64,000 nucleotides of DNA from Caulobacterales bacterium RIFCSPHIGHO2_01_FULL_70_19 (GTDB lineage: Bacteria; Pseudomonadota; Alphaproteobacteria; Caulobacterales; Caulobacteraceae): the NCBI GenBank assembly GCA_001794825.1, contig MGLK01000019.1, forward strand, positions 53,922-117,921. The letters are read 5' to 3'. The position numbers were made by a program, and so were the translations under genes. The notes beneath the pieces were generated by a model. It had not been told where the DNA came from. It saw only the letters and a list, made by a program, of their open reading frames with translations, and did not search any database. Below are positions 39,623-47,833 of the stretch, in pieces. Numbering within the stretch: the first letter of the stretch is position 1; the number at the start of each line of letters is the position of its first letter.

Positions 39623-40304
39623 GGCGCTGGGCGTCCCCGCCCGACTGTCGGTCAATCCGCGCGCCCGCCGGCTGTCGATCCGCATCGACGGCCGCGCCGG
39701 CGAGGCGGTGCTGGTGGCGCCGTCCGAGCGCAAGCTGGGCGACGTCGTCGCCTTCGCGCGCGGCAAGGCCGGGTGGATGCGTCAGAGACTCGCCGCCCGT
39801 CCGGAGAGCGCGCCGCTCGCGCCCGACGCCGTCGTGCCCGTGTTCGGCCGGCCCACCCGGCTGGCGGCCGCCGGCGGCGCCGGGGCGGCCCGGCTGGTGG
39901 AGTGCGAGGCGGGGCCGGTGATCGTTTCCGGCGGCGAGGGCGAGGCCTATGCGCGGCGGGTCGAGAACCTGCTCAAACGGCTGGCGCGGCAGGTGCTGGT
40001 CGAGCGCACCGAGCACCATCTGCGCACCCTGGGCCAGCGGCCGGTAAAGGTGTCGATCACCGACGCGCGCTCGCGCTGGGGCTCGTGCAGCCCGCACAAC
40101 CGGACCATCCGCTACAGCTGGCGGGTGATCATGGCCCCGCCGGCCGTGGCCGACTACCTGGCGGCGCACGAAGTCGCCCACCTGGTCCACGCCGACCACA
40201 GCCCGGCCTACTGGGCGGTGGTCGAGCGCCTCGTCGGCGACCATCGGCCGTTCCGCAGATGGCTTCGCGAGCACGGCGCGGCGCTTCACGCGGTGGGGCG
40301 CTAG
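39588..40304 (+). CDS. YgjP-like metal-dependent peptidase (M48/DUF45)
   Basis: A 238-residue protein of the YgjP/DUF45 family. The zinc site HEVAH is at 194-198 (LAAHEVAHLVHADHSPAYW), with a distal acidic/His set as in SprT/WLM-type proteases. SRWGSCSPHNRTIRYSWRV before it is a family hallmark. It starts at GTG inside the 3' end of phaZ, overlapping by 35 bases in another frame, so expression is probably coupled. Substrate and role are unknown. Confidence 0.85.
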   Translation: MSYRNGQRLPPEALGVPARLSVNPRARRLSIRIDGRAGEAVLVAPSERKLGDVVAFARGKAGWMRQRLAARPESAPLAPDAVVPVFGRPTRLAAAGGAGAARLVECEAGPVIVSGGEGEAYARRVENLLKRLARQVLVERTEHHLRTLGQRPVKVSITDARSRWGSCSPHNRTIRYSWRVIMAPPAVADYLAAHEVAHLVHADHSPAYWAVVERLVGDHRPFRRWLREHGAALHAVGR

Positions 40305-40448
40305 GGGAGCGCCGCTGCCGGCCGGAACGGGCGAAGGCCCGGGCGGCGACGGGGTCTCGGCGGGGAGTGTATCGACTGTCGCCGACGTCCTCCTCGTCCA
40401 CCCGCGGCGTCGCTCTTGTCCACCGTGGAATATCCACCCGTTCCGGGA

Positions 40449-42563
40449 TCAGAAGAACAGCGGCTCCGGCTTCTTCTCCGGCGGCGGAGCGGGCTCCGGG
40501 CGGGGCTCCTCCCGCCGCGGCTGTTGCGGCTGGGGCTGGGTCGGACGCACGACCGGCTGATCCTCACGCCGGGCCCCCGGATCGCGCGGCAGCGGCCCCG
40601 GCTCCGGCATCGGCTCATCCAGCGGATCGGCGGCGGGGGGGCTGTCGCCGAACAGGTCGCCGATCTGGCCGAGCAGGCTTTCCACGGGATCGGGCGGGCG
40701 CCAGCCTTCGGGCATGGGCGGCCCGGCCGGGATGTCCGGCGCGTTCAGGCGCGGCAGGGCGGCCTGCATGAAGGCCTTCCAGATCGCGGCCGGCGACGAA
40801 CCGCCGGTGACGCCGCGCATCGGGGTGTTGTCGTCCTTGCCGACCCAGACGGCGGTGACGAAGCCGCCGGTGTAGCCGACGAACCAGGCGTCCTTGTAGT
40901 CCGAGGTGGTGCCGGTCTTGCCCGCCAGGTCGCGCCCGGCGATGGCGGCCGAGCGGCCGGTGCCGCCGGTCATGACGCCGCGCAGCATCTGGTTCTGGTA
41001 GTAGAGGAAGGGGTTGGTGATCGCCTGCACCGGCGCGCCGGCGCGGTTGGAGCGCTGGTAGATCACCCGGCCCTGCGGCGTCCGGATGCGGGTGATGCCG
41101 TGGGCCTGCACCCGCTTCCCGCCGTTGGCGAAGGCGTCGTACGCCTGCGCCATCTCCAGCGGCGACACCTCCACCGCGCCCAGCGCCATGGCCGGCTCCA
41201 GGCCGATCCGGCTGGTGATGCCCAGCCGCCGGGCGGTGCGGGCGACGTTGTCGCGACCGACCTGGTCGGCGAGACCGGCCGCCACGGTGTTGATCGACTG
41301 CGCCACCGCCTGCGACAGGGGCATCTCGCCCCGGAAATCGTTGGTGTAATTCCGCGGCGACCAGTTGCCGATCCGGATCGGGGCGTCGTTGACCCGCGTC
41401 TCGGGCGTGTAGCCGCTCTCCAGCGCCGTCAGGTAGACGAACGGCTTGAAGGCCGAGCCGGCCTGGCGGCGGGCGTCGACGGCGCGGTTGAACTGGCTGT
41501 CGGCGTAGGAGGCGCCGCCGATCATCGCCCGCACCCGGCCCTCGCCGTCCAGCGCCACCAGCGCCGCCTGCTGCACCCCGCGCGACTCGTCCCGGTCGAG
41601 GATGCGCCGCACCGCCCGCTCGGCCTGGGTCTGCAGGGTCAGGTCCAGGGTCGTCTCGACGATCATGTCCTCGGTCGGCTCGCCCACCAGCTCCCGGATC
41701 TGCTTGTCGAGCCAGTCGACGAAGTACTGGGCGTGCTGGGTGGCCAGGGTCCGCGAGACGCGCACGGGGGCGGTGACCGCCTCGGCCCGCTGTTCCGGCG
41801 TAATCACGCCGGCCTCGACCATCTCGTCGAGCACCACGGTGGCGCGGGCGGCGGCGCGCTCGCTCTCCGACACCGGCGAGTAGCGCGACGGGGCCTTCAG
41901 CAGGCCGGCCAGCAGGGCCGCCTCGCCGACGGTCAGGTCCTTGGCGCCCTTGTCGAAATAGCGCTGCGAGGCCGCCTCGATGCCGTAGGCGCCGGCGCCG
42001 AAATAGACCCGGTTCAGATAGAGGGCGAGGATCTCCTCCTTGGAGAACTTCATCTCCAGCCACACGGCCAGCATCAGCTCCTGAACCTTGCGCTTCAGGT
42101 TCTGGTCCGGGCTGAGGAAGAGGTTCTTGGCCAGCTGCTGGGTCAGGGTCGAGCCGCCCTGCACCACCCGTCCGGCGCGCATGTTGGCGACGATGGCCCG
42201 GCTCATGCCGACCGGATCGAAGCCGGGATGATAGTAGAAGCGCCGGTCCTCGATGGCGATGAAGGCGGCCGGGACATAGTCCGGCAGGGCTTCCAGGTCG
42301 GCCGGCGGGGCCTGCTGCGTGCCGCGCACGGCGATCAGCGCCCCGTTGCGGTCGAGGTAGGTGATCGAGGGCTGCCGGTCGACGTTGTAGAGGGTCGAGG
42401 TGTCGGGCAGGTCGCGCGCGAACACGGCGAAGAAGACGACCAGGAAGATCAGGCCCCAGACGGCCAGCACCGCGCTCCAGTAGAGCAGGCGCTGCAGCGG
42501 CGTGCGCGCCGCCTTTCCGTCGCCGCCCGAGCCGCGACCGAACCTGAACCCGGAACCCGCCAT
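40449..42563 (-). CDS. Penicillin-binding protein 1A
   Basis: A 704-residue bifunctional class A peptidoglycan synthase. A membrane anchor (about 27-48) is followed by the glycosyltransferase domain with catalytic Glu105 (IEDRRFYYHPG) and GGSTLTQQLAKNLFL. The transpeptidase domain has Ser370 (GSAFKP), SIN at 423-425 and KTG at 549-551. The C-terminal ~100 residues are Pro/Glu-rich (QPQPQQPRREEPRPEP), probably an unstructured periplasmic tail. It is monocistronic. It completes septal or sidewall murein synthesis. Confidence 0.93.
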   Translation of the reverse strand: MAGSGFRFGRGSGGDGKAARTPLQRLLYWSAVLAVWGLIFLVVFFAVFARDLPDTSTLYNVDRQPSITYLDRNGALIAVRGTQQAPPADLEALPDYVPAAFIAIEDRRFYYHPGFDPVGMSRAIVANMRAGRVVQGGSTLTQQLAKNLFLSPDQNLKRKVQELMLAVWLEMKFSKEEILALYLNRVYFGAGAYGIEAASQRYFDKGAKDLTVGEAALLAGLLKAPSRYSPVSESERAAARATVVLDEMVEAGVITPEQRAEAVTAPVRVSRTLATQHAQYFVDWLDKQIRELVGEPTEDMIVETTLDLTLQTQAERAVRRILDRDESRGVQQAALVALDGEGRVRAMIGGASYADSQFNRAVDARRQAGSAFKPFVYLTALESGYTPETRVNDAPIRIGNWSPRNYTNDFRGEMPLSQAVAQSINTVAAGLADQVGRDNVARTARRLGITSRIGLEPAMALGAVEVSPLEMAQAYDAFANGGKRVQAHGITRIRTPQGRVIYQRSNRAGAPVQAITNPFLYYQNQMLRGVMTGGTGRSAAIAGRDLAGKTGTTSDYKDAWFVGYTGGFVTAVWVGKDDNTPMRGVTGGSSPAAIWKAFMQAALPRLNAPDIPAGPPMPEGWRPPDPVESLLGQIGDLFGDSPPAADPLDEPMPEPGPLPRDPGARREDQPVVRPTQPQPQQPRREEPRPEPAPPPEKKPEPLFF

Positions 42564-42611
42564 CGAAACCTCATCAAGCCTGCCGGCGGTCTTAGCCGGT
42601 CAAGCTGCCGA

Positions 42612-42657
42612 CGGAAACGCCCCCGCGTCTCTCACGCGACCGTGAAGGACGTTTCCG
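42612..42657 (-). repeat. Nested inverted repeat upstream of the PBP1A gene
   Basis: CGGAAACG (42612-42619) pairs with CGTTTCCG (42650-42657), and inside it TCACG (42632-42636) pairs with CGTGA (42641-42645). It lies between the hydrolase stop and the PBP1A start, both on the minus strand. It lacks a T-run, so it may be an operator, a leader structure or a Rho-assisted terminator. Confidence 0.35.
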
Positions 42658-42681
42658 CCGAAACGATGGCCCGGACGCCCC

Positions 42682-43659
42682 CTATTCTAAAAACGCGTTC
42701 ACCTCGGCGGCGAATACCGCGGGCTGGTCCAGCATGATGAAGTGGGCGCTGTCGTCGATGCGCTTCAGCTCGGCGCCCGGGAGGTTCGCGAACGAGGCCT
42801 GGTAGATGCCGTCGGTGATCTCGGGGGTCATCCGCGGGTCGTTGAACTTGACGTAGAGCACGGTGGTCGGGGCGGTGATGCGGGCCAGCTCGGGCCGCAG
42901 GTCGGTGACGATCAGCTCGCGGAACGCCGCGGCCGCCACCTTCTGGTCGCTCGTCTCCATGTCCCGGATCGGACCGGCGCGCAGCGATTCCGTGTTGATC
43001 ATCCCGTTGATCGAGGCGGTCGCCTGGGCGTTGTAGGCCTCGCGCGGCCCATTCGCCATGCCGGCGTGGATCTGGTCGGCGACGGGGGCGACGCTCTCGG
43101 CCGTGGCGCCCGGCCCGCCGAACATCGCGCCCATGAACGGCACCATGTCCACGACCATCAGCTTGCCGACGCTGTCGGGGTGACGCGCCGCCAGCATCAT
43201 GGCGATGGTCCCGCCCATCGAGTGGCCGATCACCGCCGGCTTCTCCAGACCCTGCTCGGCGATGTAGCGGGCCAGATCCTCGGCCACCGGCGCGGAGACC
43301 GGGCCCGTGGCGTTGTCCTCGGCGGGCGCGCCGGCGAAGCCCTGCACATGCACCCGGTGGACCCGGTAGCGCCCCTTGAGCGTCTCGGTCAGCCCTTCCC
43401 AGACCTCCGGCGAGGAGGTCAGGCCGGGGACGAGGATCACGTCGCCGACCGGGTGCTCCGGTCCGTCGACGCGGACGTGGAAGCGGCCCGATTCGAACGG
43501 GGCGTGGGCGTGGCCGTGGTCCCCGTGACCCTGGGGCGCGGCGGGGGCGTCGTGGCCCTGAGCGGCGTGCGCCGCGTGGGCGGCGTGGGGGTCCTGGGCC
43601 AGGGCCGGCGTGGCGGTCAGGGCGGCGGCGGCCAGAACGGCCGTCAGGGTGGTGTTCAT
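42682..43659 (-). CDS. Periplasmic alpha/beta hydrolase with His-rich leader
   Basis: A 325-residue secreted hydrolase. It has a signal peptide (TTLTAVLAAAALTATPA, cleavage after LAQ), then a stretch with eight His between 25 and 52, then an alpha/beta hydrolase domain: oxyanion VPGLTSSPEVW, nucleophile Ser147 (GHSMGG), Asp in YVKFNDPRMTPE and His in SAHFIMLDQP. The start at 43659 is set by the signal peptide. The His stretch may bind metal such as zinc, copper or nickel. It is divergent from a Rieske oxygenase gene, with an inverted repeat between. The substrate is unknown. Confidence 0.85.
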   Translation of the reverse strand: MNTTLTAVLAAAALTATPALAQDPHAAHAAHAAQGHDAPAAPQGHGDHGHAHAPFESGRFHVRVDGPEHPVGDVILVPGLTSSPEVWEGLTETLKGRYRVHRVHVQGFAGAPAEDNATGPVSAPVAEDLARYIAEQGLEKPAVIGHSMGGTIAMMLAARHPDSVGKLMVVDMVPFMGAMFGGPGATAESVAPVADQIHAGMANGPREAYNAQATASINGMINTESLRAGPIRDMETSDQKVAAAAFRELIVTDLRPELARITAPTTVLYVKFNDPRMTPEITDGIYQASFANLPGAELKRIDDSAHFIMLDQPAVFAAEVNAFLE

Positions 43660-43703
43660 CGGGGAGACCTCTCCATCTGCGTCACAACGCCGATATCCGG
43701 GAT

Positions 43704-43720
43704 ACTTTGTGTTGTAAAGT
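43704..43720. promoter_or_regulatory. Inverted repeat in a divergent promoter region
   Basis: ACTTT (43704-43708) and AAAGT (43716-43720) form a 5-base inverted repeat with a 7-base spacer, in the only AT-rich part of the 125-base gap between the hydrolase and the Rieske oxygenase genes. It may be an operator, possibly for the TetR protein encoded beyond the oxygenase gene. Weak evidence. Confidence 0.3.
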
Positions 43721-43784
43721 GCTTTTTCCAGACTCGACATCAGCGACTGGCGGCGGCCCCGGCGGCTCGCCTAGAATAGCAGCC

Positions 43785-44900
43785 ATGACGCCGCCCGACA
43801 CTGCTCCCGTCGCCGCCCGAGAAGCGCGCACACCGCCGCCGGCCCCCTTCGGGAAGGGATTCGTCCTCGACGCCTGGTACTTCGTCGCCCTCTCGCGCGA
43901 CGTGGCGCCGGGCTCCCTGAAGCGGCACGAACTGCTGGACGAGCCGGTGCTGATCGGGCGCACGCGGTCGGGCGAGGTCTTCGCCCTGCGCGACATCTGC
44001 CCGCACCGTGCGGCGCCGCTTTCGGCGGGCCGCATCGTCGACAAGGGCGAGGGCGAGACCATCGAGTGCCCCTACCACGGGTGGCGCTTCCGCCCCGACG
44101 GCGGCTGCGCCGCCATCCCGTCGCTGGTCGAATCCCAGGCCTTCGAGACCGACCGCATCCGTGTGCGGCGCTATCCGGTGCGCGAGAGCCAGGGGCTGGT
44201 GTTCATCTGGATGGGTTCGGACCCGCGCGGCGCGGATGAGCCCGACCATGAGCCGCCGCAGTTCCCCGGCGTCGTCGGGGGCGGCGCCAGGCTGGTCGAG
44301 TGGATGGAGTTCGACAGCCACATCGATCACGCCGTGATCGGGCTCATGGACCCCGCCCACGGCCCCTTCGTGCATCAGCAGTGGTGGTGGCGCTCGGAGC
44401 ATTCGATGCACGAGAAGGCCAAGGCCTTCGAGCCGCGCGAGCACGGCTTCGCCATGGTCCGCCACGCGCCGTCGTCGAACAGCCGGCTCTACCGGATTCT
44501 CGGCGGGGCGCCGGCGACGGAGATCACCTTCCGCCTGCCCGGGTACCGCTGGGAGCACATCCAGGTGGGCGAGAAGCAGGTGCTGGCCCTGACCTGCCTG
44601 ACCCCGATCACCTCGACCCGCACCCGCATCACCCAGATCTTCTGGTCGGATCACTGGGTCTTCGCCCTGGCCCGGCCGTTCCTGCGGCTGGGCGTGGTCG
44701 CCTTCCTCAAGCAGGACGGCGGCATGGTGAACCTTCAGAACGAGGGCCTGCGCTACGACCCCGCCCTGATCTGGATCGACGACGCCGACCGGCAGGCCAA
44801 ATGGTACCAGCAGCTCAAGCGCGAGTGGATGAAGAGCCGCGCCGAGGGTCGCCCCTTCGTCAATCCGGTCCAGCCGGTGACCCTGCGCTGGAAAAGCTGA
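43785..44900 (+). CDS. Rieske [2Fe-2S] non-heme iron oxygenase
   Basis: A 371-residue oxygenase alpha-type subunit. The Rieske cluster ligands are Cys72/His74 (CPHRA) and Cys95/His98 (CPYHGW). The catalytic domain follows, with the iron ligands expected in HIDHAVIGLMDPAHGPFVH. The start at 43785 is the ATG nearest the conserved N-terminus (GKGFVLDAWYFVALSRDV). It resembles the monomeric VanA/phthalate-oxygenase group, which needs a separate reductase; none is encoded here. The substrate is unknown, perhaps an aromatic acid or sterol-like compound. Confidence 0.88.
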   Translation: MTPPDTAPVAAREARTPPPAPFGKGFVLDAWYFVALSRDVAPGSLKRHELLDEPVLIGRTRSGEVFALRDICPHRAAPLSAGRIVDKGEGETIECPYHGWRFRPDGGCAAIPSLVESQAFETDRIRVRRYPVRESQGLVFIWMGSDPRGADEPDHEPPQFPGVVGGGARLVEWMEFDSHIDHAVIGLMDPAHGPFVHQQWWWRSEHSMHEKAKAFEPREHGFAMVRHAPSSNSRLYRILGGAPATEITFRLPGYRWEHIQVGEKQVLALTCLTPITSTRTRITQIFWSDHWVFALARPFLRLGVVAFLKQDGGMVNLQNEGLRYDPALIWIDDADRQAKWYQQLKREWMKSRAEGRPFVNPVQPVTLRWKS

Positions 44901-44926
44901 AGGCCGCGACGCGGGTCGCGGCCTTC
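44899..44926 (-). terminator. Hairpin between convergent oxygenase and TetR genes
   Basis: A 12-base stem (44899-44910 with 44915-44926, GAAGGCCGCGAC type) with a GCGG loop. On the minus strand it is followed by AGCTTTTCC, so it most likely ends the TetR transcript. On the plus strand there is no T-run. It overlaps the last bases of the oxygenase gene. Confidence 0.55.
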
Positions 44927-44953
44927 GGAAGATTCAGCGCAGCGCGGTCCGCG

Positions 44954-45619
44954 TCACTGCCGGGCCAGCGCTCCGGCGAGGACCACGTCCACCTGCTTCT
45001 GCAGCTGGGCGTCCAGCTGTTCCATGCTCCAGCCGTCGTAGGCGGCGCGACGGTAGTTCGACAGGAAGGCCGCATAGATCACTTCGGCGAGCAGACGCAC
45101 GTCCGCGTCCTGGCGCAGATCGCCTTCCCGCACGCCGGCCTGCAGCGCCTCGGCGACCACCTCGACCACCGGCCGGACCGCCTCGCGCATCCGCATCTCG
45201 GCGGCCACCGGCTGGAACCACGAGCGGGCCACCACGGCCTGCACCAGCGGCAGTTGCTCGAGCGTGCCGTGGTAGGCGGCCGTCAGCGCCGCCAGCACGC
45301 GGCCGCGCACCGTGCTCTCGCCCGCGGCGGCGGCCCGGAGCGTTTCGGCCAGACGGGCCAGGTCCTCGGTCAGGACGGCCTCGAACAGCTCGGCCTTGTC
45401 CTGGAAGTTGGCGAACACCGCGCCGGTCGACATGCCCGCGCCCCGGGCGATGTCACGGATGGTGGCGGGCTCGTAGCCCCGCTCGGCGAAGAGCGCGCGG
45501 GCGGCGTCGAGGACCTTCTGACGGGTCCGCACCTTGGCGGCCTGGCGGCGGTTCAGACGGGGAGCTTCAGCCTCGGTCTCGGAGGTGTCGAGGGCGGAGG
45601 TTTGGGCGATGTCTCGCAT
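44954..45619 (-). CDS. TetR-family transcriptional regulator
   Basis: A 221-residue TetR regulator with an acidic leader (about 1-25), a helix-turn-helix (RQKVLDAARALFAERGYEPATI, RDIARGAGMSTGAVFANF, about 30-80) and a ligand-binding domain. It is convergent with the Rieske oxygenase and lies 212 bases downstream of the Kef-type antiporter gene. It may control the oxygenase/hydrolase pair or unlinked genes; no operator can be assigned with confidence. Confidence 0.88.
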   Translation of the reverse strand: MRDIAQTSALDTSETEAEAPRLNRRQAAKVRTRQKVLDAARALFAERGYEPATIRDIARGAGMSTGAVFANFQDKAELFEAVLTEDLARLAETLRAAAAGESTVRGRVLAALTAAYHGTLEQLPLVQAVVARSWFQPVAAEMRMREAVRPVVEVVAEALQAGVREGDLRQDADVRLLAEVIYAAFLSNYRRAAYDGWSMEQLDAQLQKQVDVVLAGALARQ

Positions 45620-45831
45620 GAAATCGGTACTCGACTAAGCGGCGATCGACGGCCGCCGACAGAAAGAAAACGCCGAAGCGATGCTAAGGAATCAGATGCT
45701 CCGGAGAGCGCCGTCGGAGATCTCCGACAGGCCGGCGAGGGCTGGCACTCATCACGCAACGATGACCAAAATGGGGTGCGCGGGTTAACGGGCGACAACA
45801 GGCCACGGTTAACGTACGGGCCCGCTGCGGC

Positions 45832-47658
45832 TCACCGTCGCAGGGTGGTGCGCAGCGCCCGCGGAGCCCGCGGCGCATCGCCCTTCGGCATGGCGTCCTG
45901 GAACATCTTGCGGAAGCGATCGCGCCGGTCGTGGATCGAGGCGAGCACCAGACCCATGGGCACGCCGAGGTCCACCAGGGTGTTCTCGGCCAGCTGCAGG
46001 CTCGCCTCGGTGGTCTCGGGCACCGCGTCGGTCGCGCCCAGGCCATAGAGGCGTTCGGCGTGGCGCGAGTCGCGGGCGCGGGCGATGATGCTGAGGTCGG
46101 GACGCAGCGCCCGGGCGGCGGCCACCACCTCGTCGACCTTGGTGGGCGCGTCCATGGTGACGACGAGGGCGCGGGCGGTGTCGATTCCGCACAGGCGCAG
46201 CAGCTCGGGACGGGCGGCGTCGCCATAGAAGACATTGGCGCCCTCGGCCCGCCCCTTGCCGACGGTCGAGGCGTTCGAGTCGAGCGCCAGGAACGACTGG
46301 CCGTGCTCGCTCAGCAGCTCGCCGACCAGCCGCCCCACCCGGCCGAAGCCGACCACCAGCACCTGCCCGTGGCCGGCGACGGGCTCGAACGCCTCCGCCG
46401 GCAGGTCGGGCGTGGGGGCCGGCTCCCGCAGCAGCCGCGACGCCAGCGCGCCCATCAGCGGGATGGTGAAGATGCTGATCGTGGCGGCGAGCATGACGGT
46501 GCCGGTGAAGGTCGGGGACGCGATGCCCTCAACCAGGCCAGCGCCGAGGATGACGAACGCGAACTCTCCGGCCGGGGCGAGCATCAGCGCCGCCTCCATC
46601 GCCGTCCGGTTGCGGATCCGCCACAGCCGCGCCGTCGCGTAGATCAGCGCCGCCTTCAGCGCCGTCATCAACGCCGCGAGGCCGAACACCGCGAGCGGAT
46701 CGGCGGCGACCGCATCCAGATCGAGGCCGATCCCGACGCCGACGAAGAAGACGCCCAGCAGCAGGCCCTTGAACGGGTCGATGGCCAGCTCGACCTCGCG
46801 GCGGAACTCCGTCTCGGCCAGCAGCAGGCCGGCGACCAGGGCGCCGAGGCCCATCGAGAGGCCGGCCGCCTGCGCCGCGACGCCGGCCCCGACGACCACC
46901 AGCAGACTGGCGGCGACGAACAGCTCCCCGCCCTGCCCGCGGCTGCGCGAGCGGGCCACCGAGCGGAACATGGGCCGCAGGACCAGCCGGCCGAGCCCGA
47001 CAAGCAGGGCCAGGCCGACGGCGGCCGGGATCAGGGTGAGCAGCGCCGGCCGCAGGACCGAGGGATCGAACTCGCCGCCGCCGGCCACGCTCTGGGCGAG
47101 CGCCGCCAGCACGGTGACGGTGATCAGGATGGGGGCGACCGCCAGATCCTGGGCGAGAAGAACGGCGAAGGTGGAGCGGCCGGCCGGGGCCGTCAGGCGG
47201 CCACGTTCGGCCATCACCGGCATCACCACGGCGGTGGAGGACAGGGCCAGGCCCATCCCGAGCACCGCCGCGGAGACGAGCGGCTGCCCCATCAGCATGA
47301 ACACGGCGGCGAGGCCGACGGCGCAGACCGCCACCTGGGTGAGGCCGAGGCCGAACACCAGCCGGCGCATGGCCTTGAGCCGCTCCCACGACAGCTCCAG
47401 TCCGATCATGAACAGGAGAAAGGCAACCCCCAGCTCCGACAGCGAGCGCAGCTGGGCGGCGTCGGAAATGGTGATCCAGGACAGCCAGGGCGCCACGTCG
47501 GCGAAACGCGCCAGCCCGTCCGGGCCCAGCAGCACGCCGGCCGCGAGGAAGCCCAGCACCGGGCTGATCCTGAAGCGGCTGAACAGCGGCACCACAACGC
47601 CCGCCGCGGCCAGAAAGACCACCAGATCCCTGTAGTCGCCGCCCGCGTCGCCGTGCAT
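45832..47658 (-). CDS. Kef-type K+/H+ antiporter (CPA2) with TrkA-N domain
   Basis: A 608-residue monovalent-cation:proton antiporter. About 12-13 membrane helices lie in the first 380 residues (FLAAGVLLGPDGLA, LLFMIGLELSWERLK, LAQDLAVAPILI). A cytoplasmic NAD-binding TrkA-N domain follows, beginning GQVLVVGFGRVGRLVGELL at about 405. The start at 47658 has GAGGAG close upstream; the longer frame overlaps the promoter of the divergent peptidase gene. KefB/KefC proteins release K+ under electrophile stress; without KefF/KefG here, the control input is unclear. Confidence 0.9.
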   Translation of the reverse strand: MHGDAGGDYRDLVVFLAAAGVVVPLFSRFRISPVLGFLAAGVLLGPDGLARFADVAPWLSWITISDAAQLRSLSELGVAFLLFMIGLELSWERLKAMRRLVFGLGLTQVAVCAVGLAAVFMLMGQPLVSAAVLGMGLALSSTAVVMPVMAERGRLTAPAGRSTFAVLLAQDLAVAPILITVTVLAALAQSVAGGGEFDPSVLRPALLTLIPAAVGLALLVGLGRLVLRPMFRSVARSRSRGQGGELFVAASLLVVVGAGVAAQAAGLSMGLGALVAGLLLAETEFRREVELAIDPFKGLLLGVFFVGVGIGLDLDAVAADPLAVFGLAALMTALKAALIYATARLWRIRNRTAMEAALMLAPAGEFAFVILGAGLVEGIASPTFTGTVMLAATISIFTIPLMGALASRLLREPAPTPDLPAEAFEPVAGHGQVLVVGFGRVGRLVGELLSEHGQSFLALDSNASTVGKGRAEGANVFYGDAARPELLRLCGIDTARALVVTMDAPTKVDEVVAAARALRPDLSIIARARDSRHAERLYGLGATDAVPETTEASLQLAENTLVDLGVPMGLVLASIHDRRDRFRKMFQDAMPKGDAPRAPRALRTTLRR

Positions 47659-47833
47659 CCGTTCTCCTCGCCGGCCCACTATCCCGGCTGCCGGCGCCAT
47701 CGCCAAGGGGCCGCGCTTCCGCAGCCGTGTTTTCCCGCCGGGGTTCATGACAAAAATTTCAGACGACAGCGTCCCTGCGGGGCGTAGGGTCCCGCCCGAC
47801 GCTCCCCCGGAGGGACGCGAAGTCGAGGGACAC

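Noticed and set aside
45784..45813. Two GTTAAC sites as a CtrA-type cell-cycle box
   Set aside because: CtrA boxes need TTAA-N7-TTAA; these are 24 bases apart, and single TTAAC sites elsewhere (for example near 6925) have no partner.
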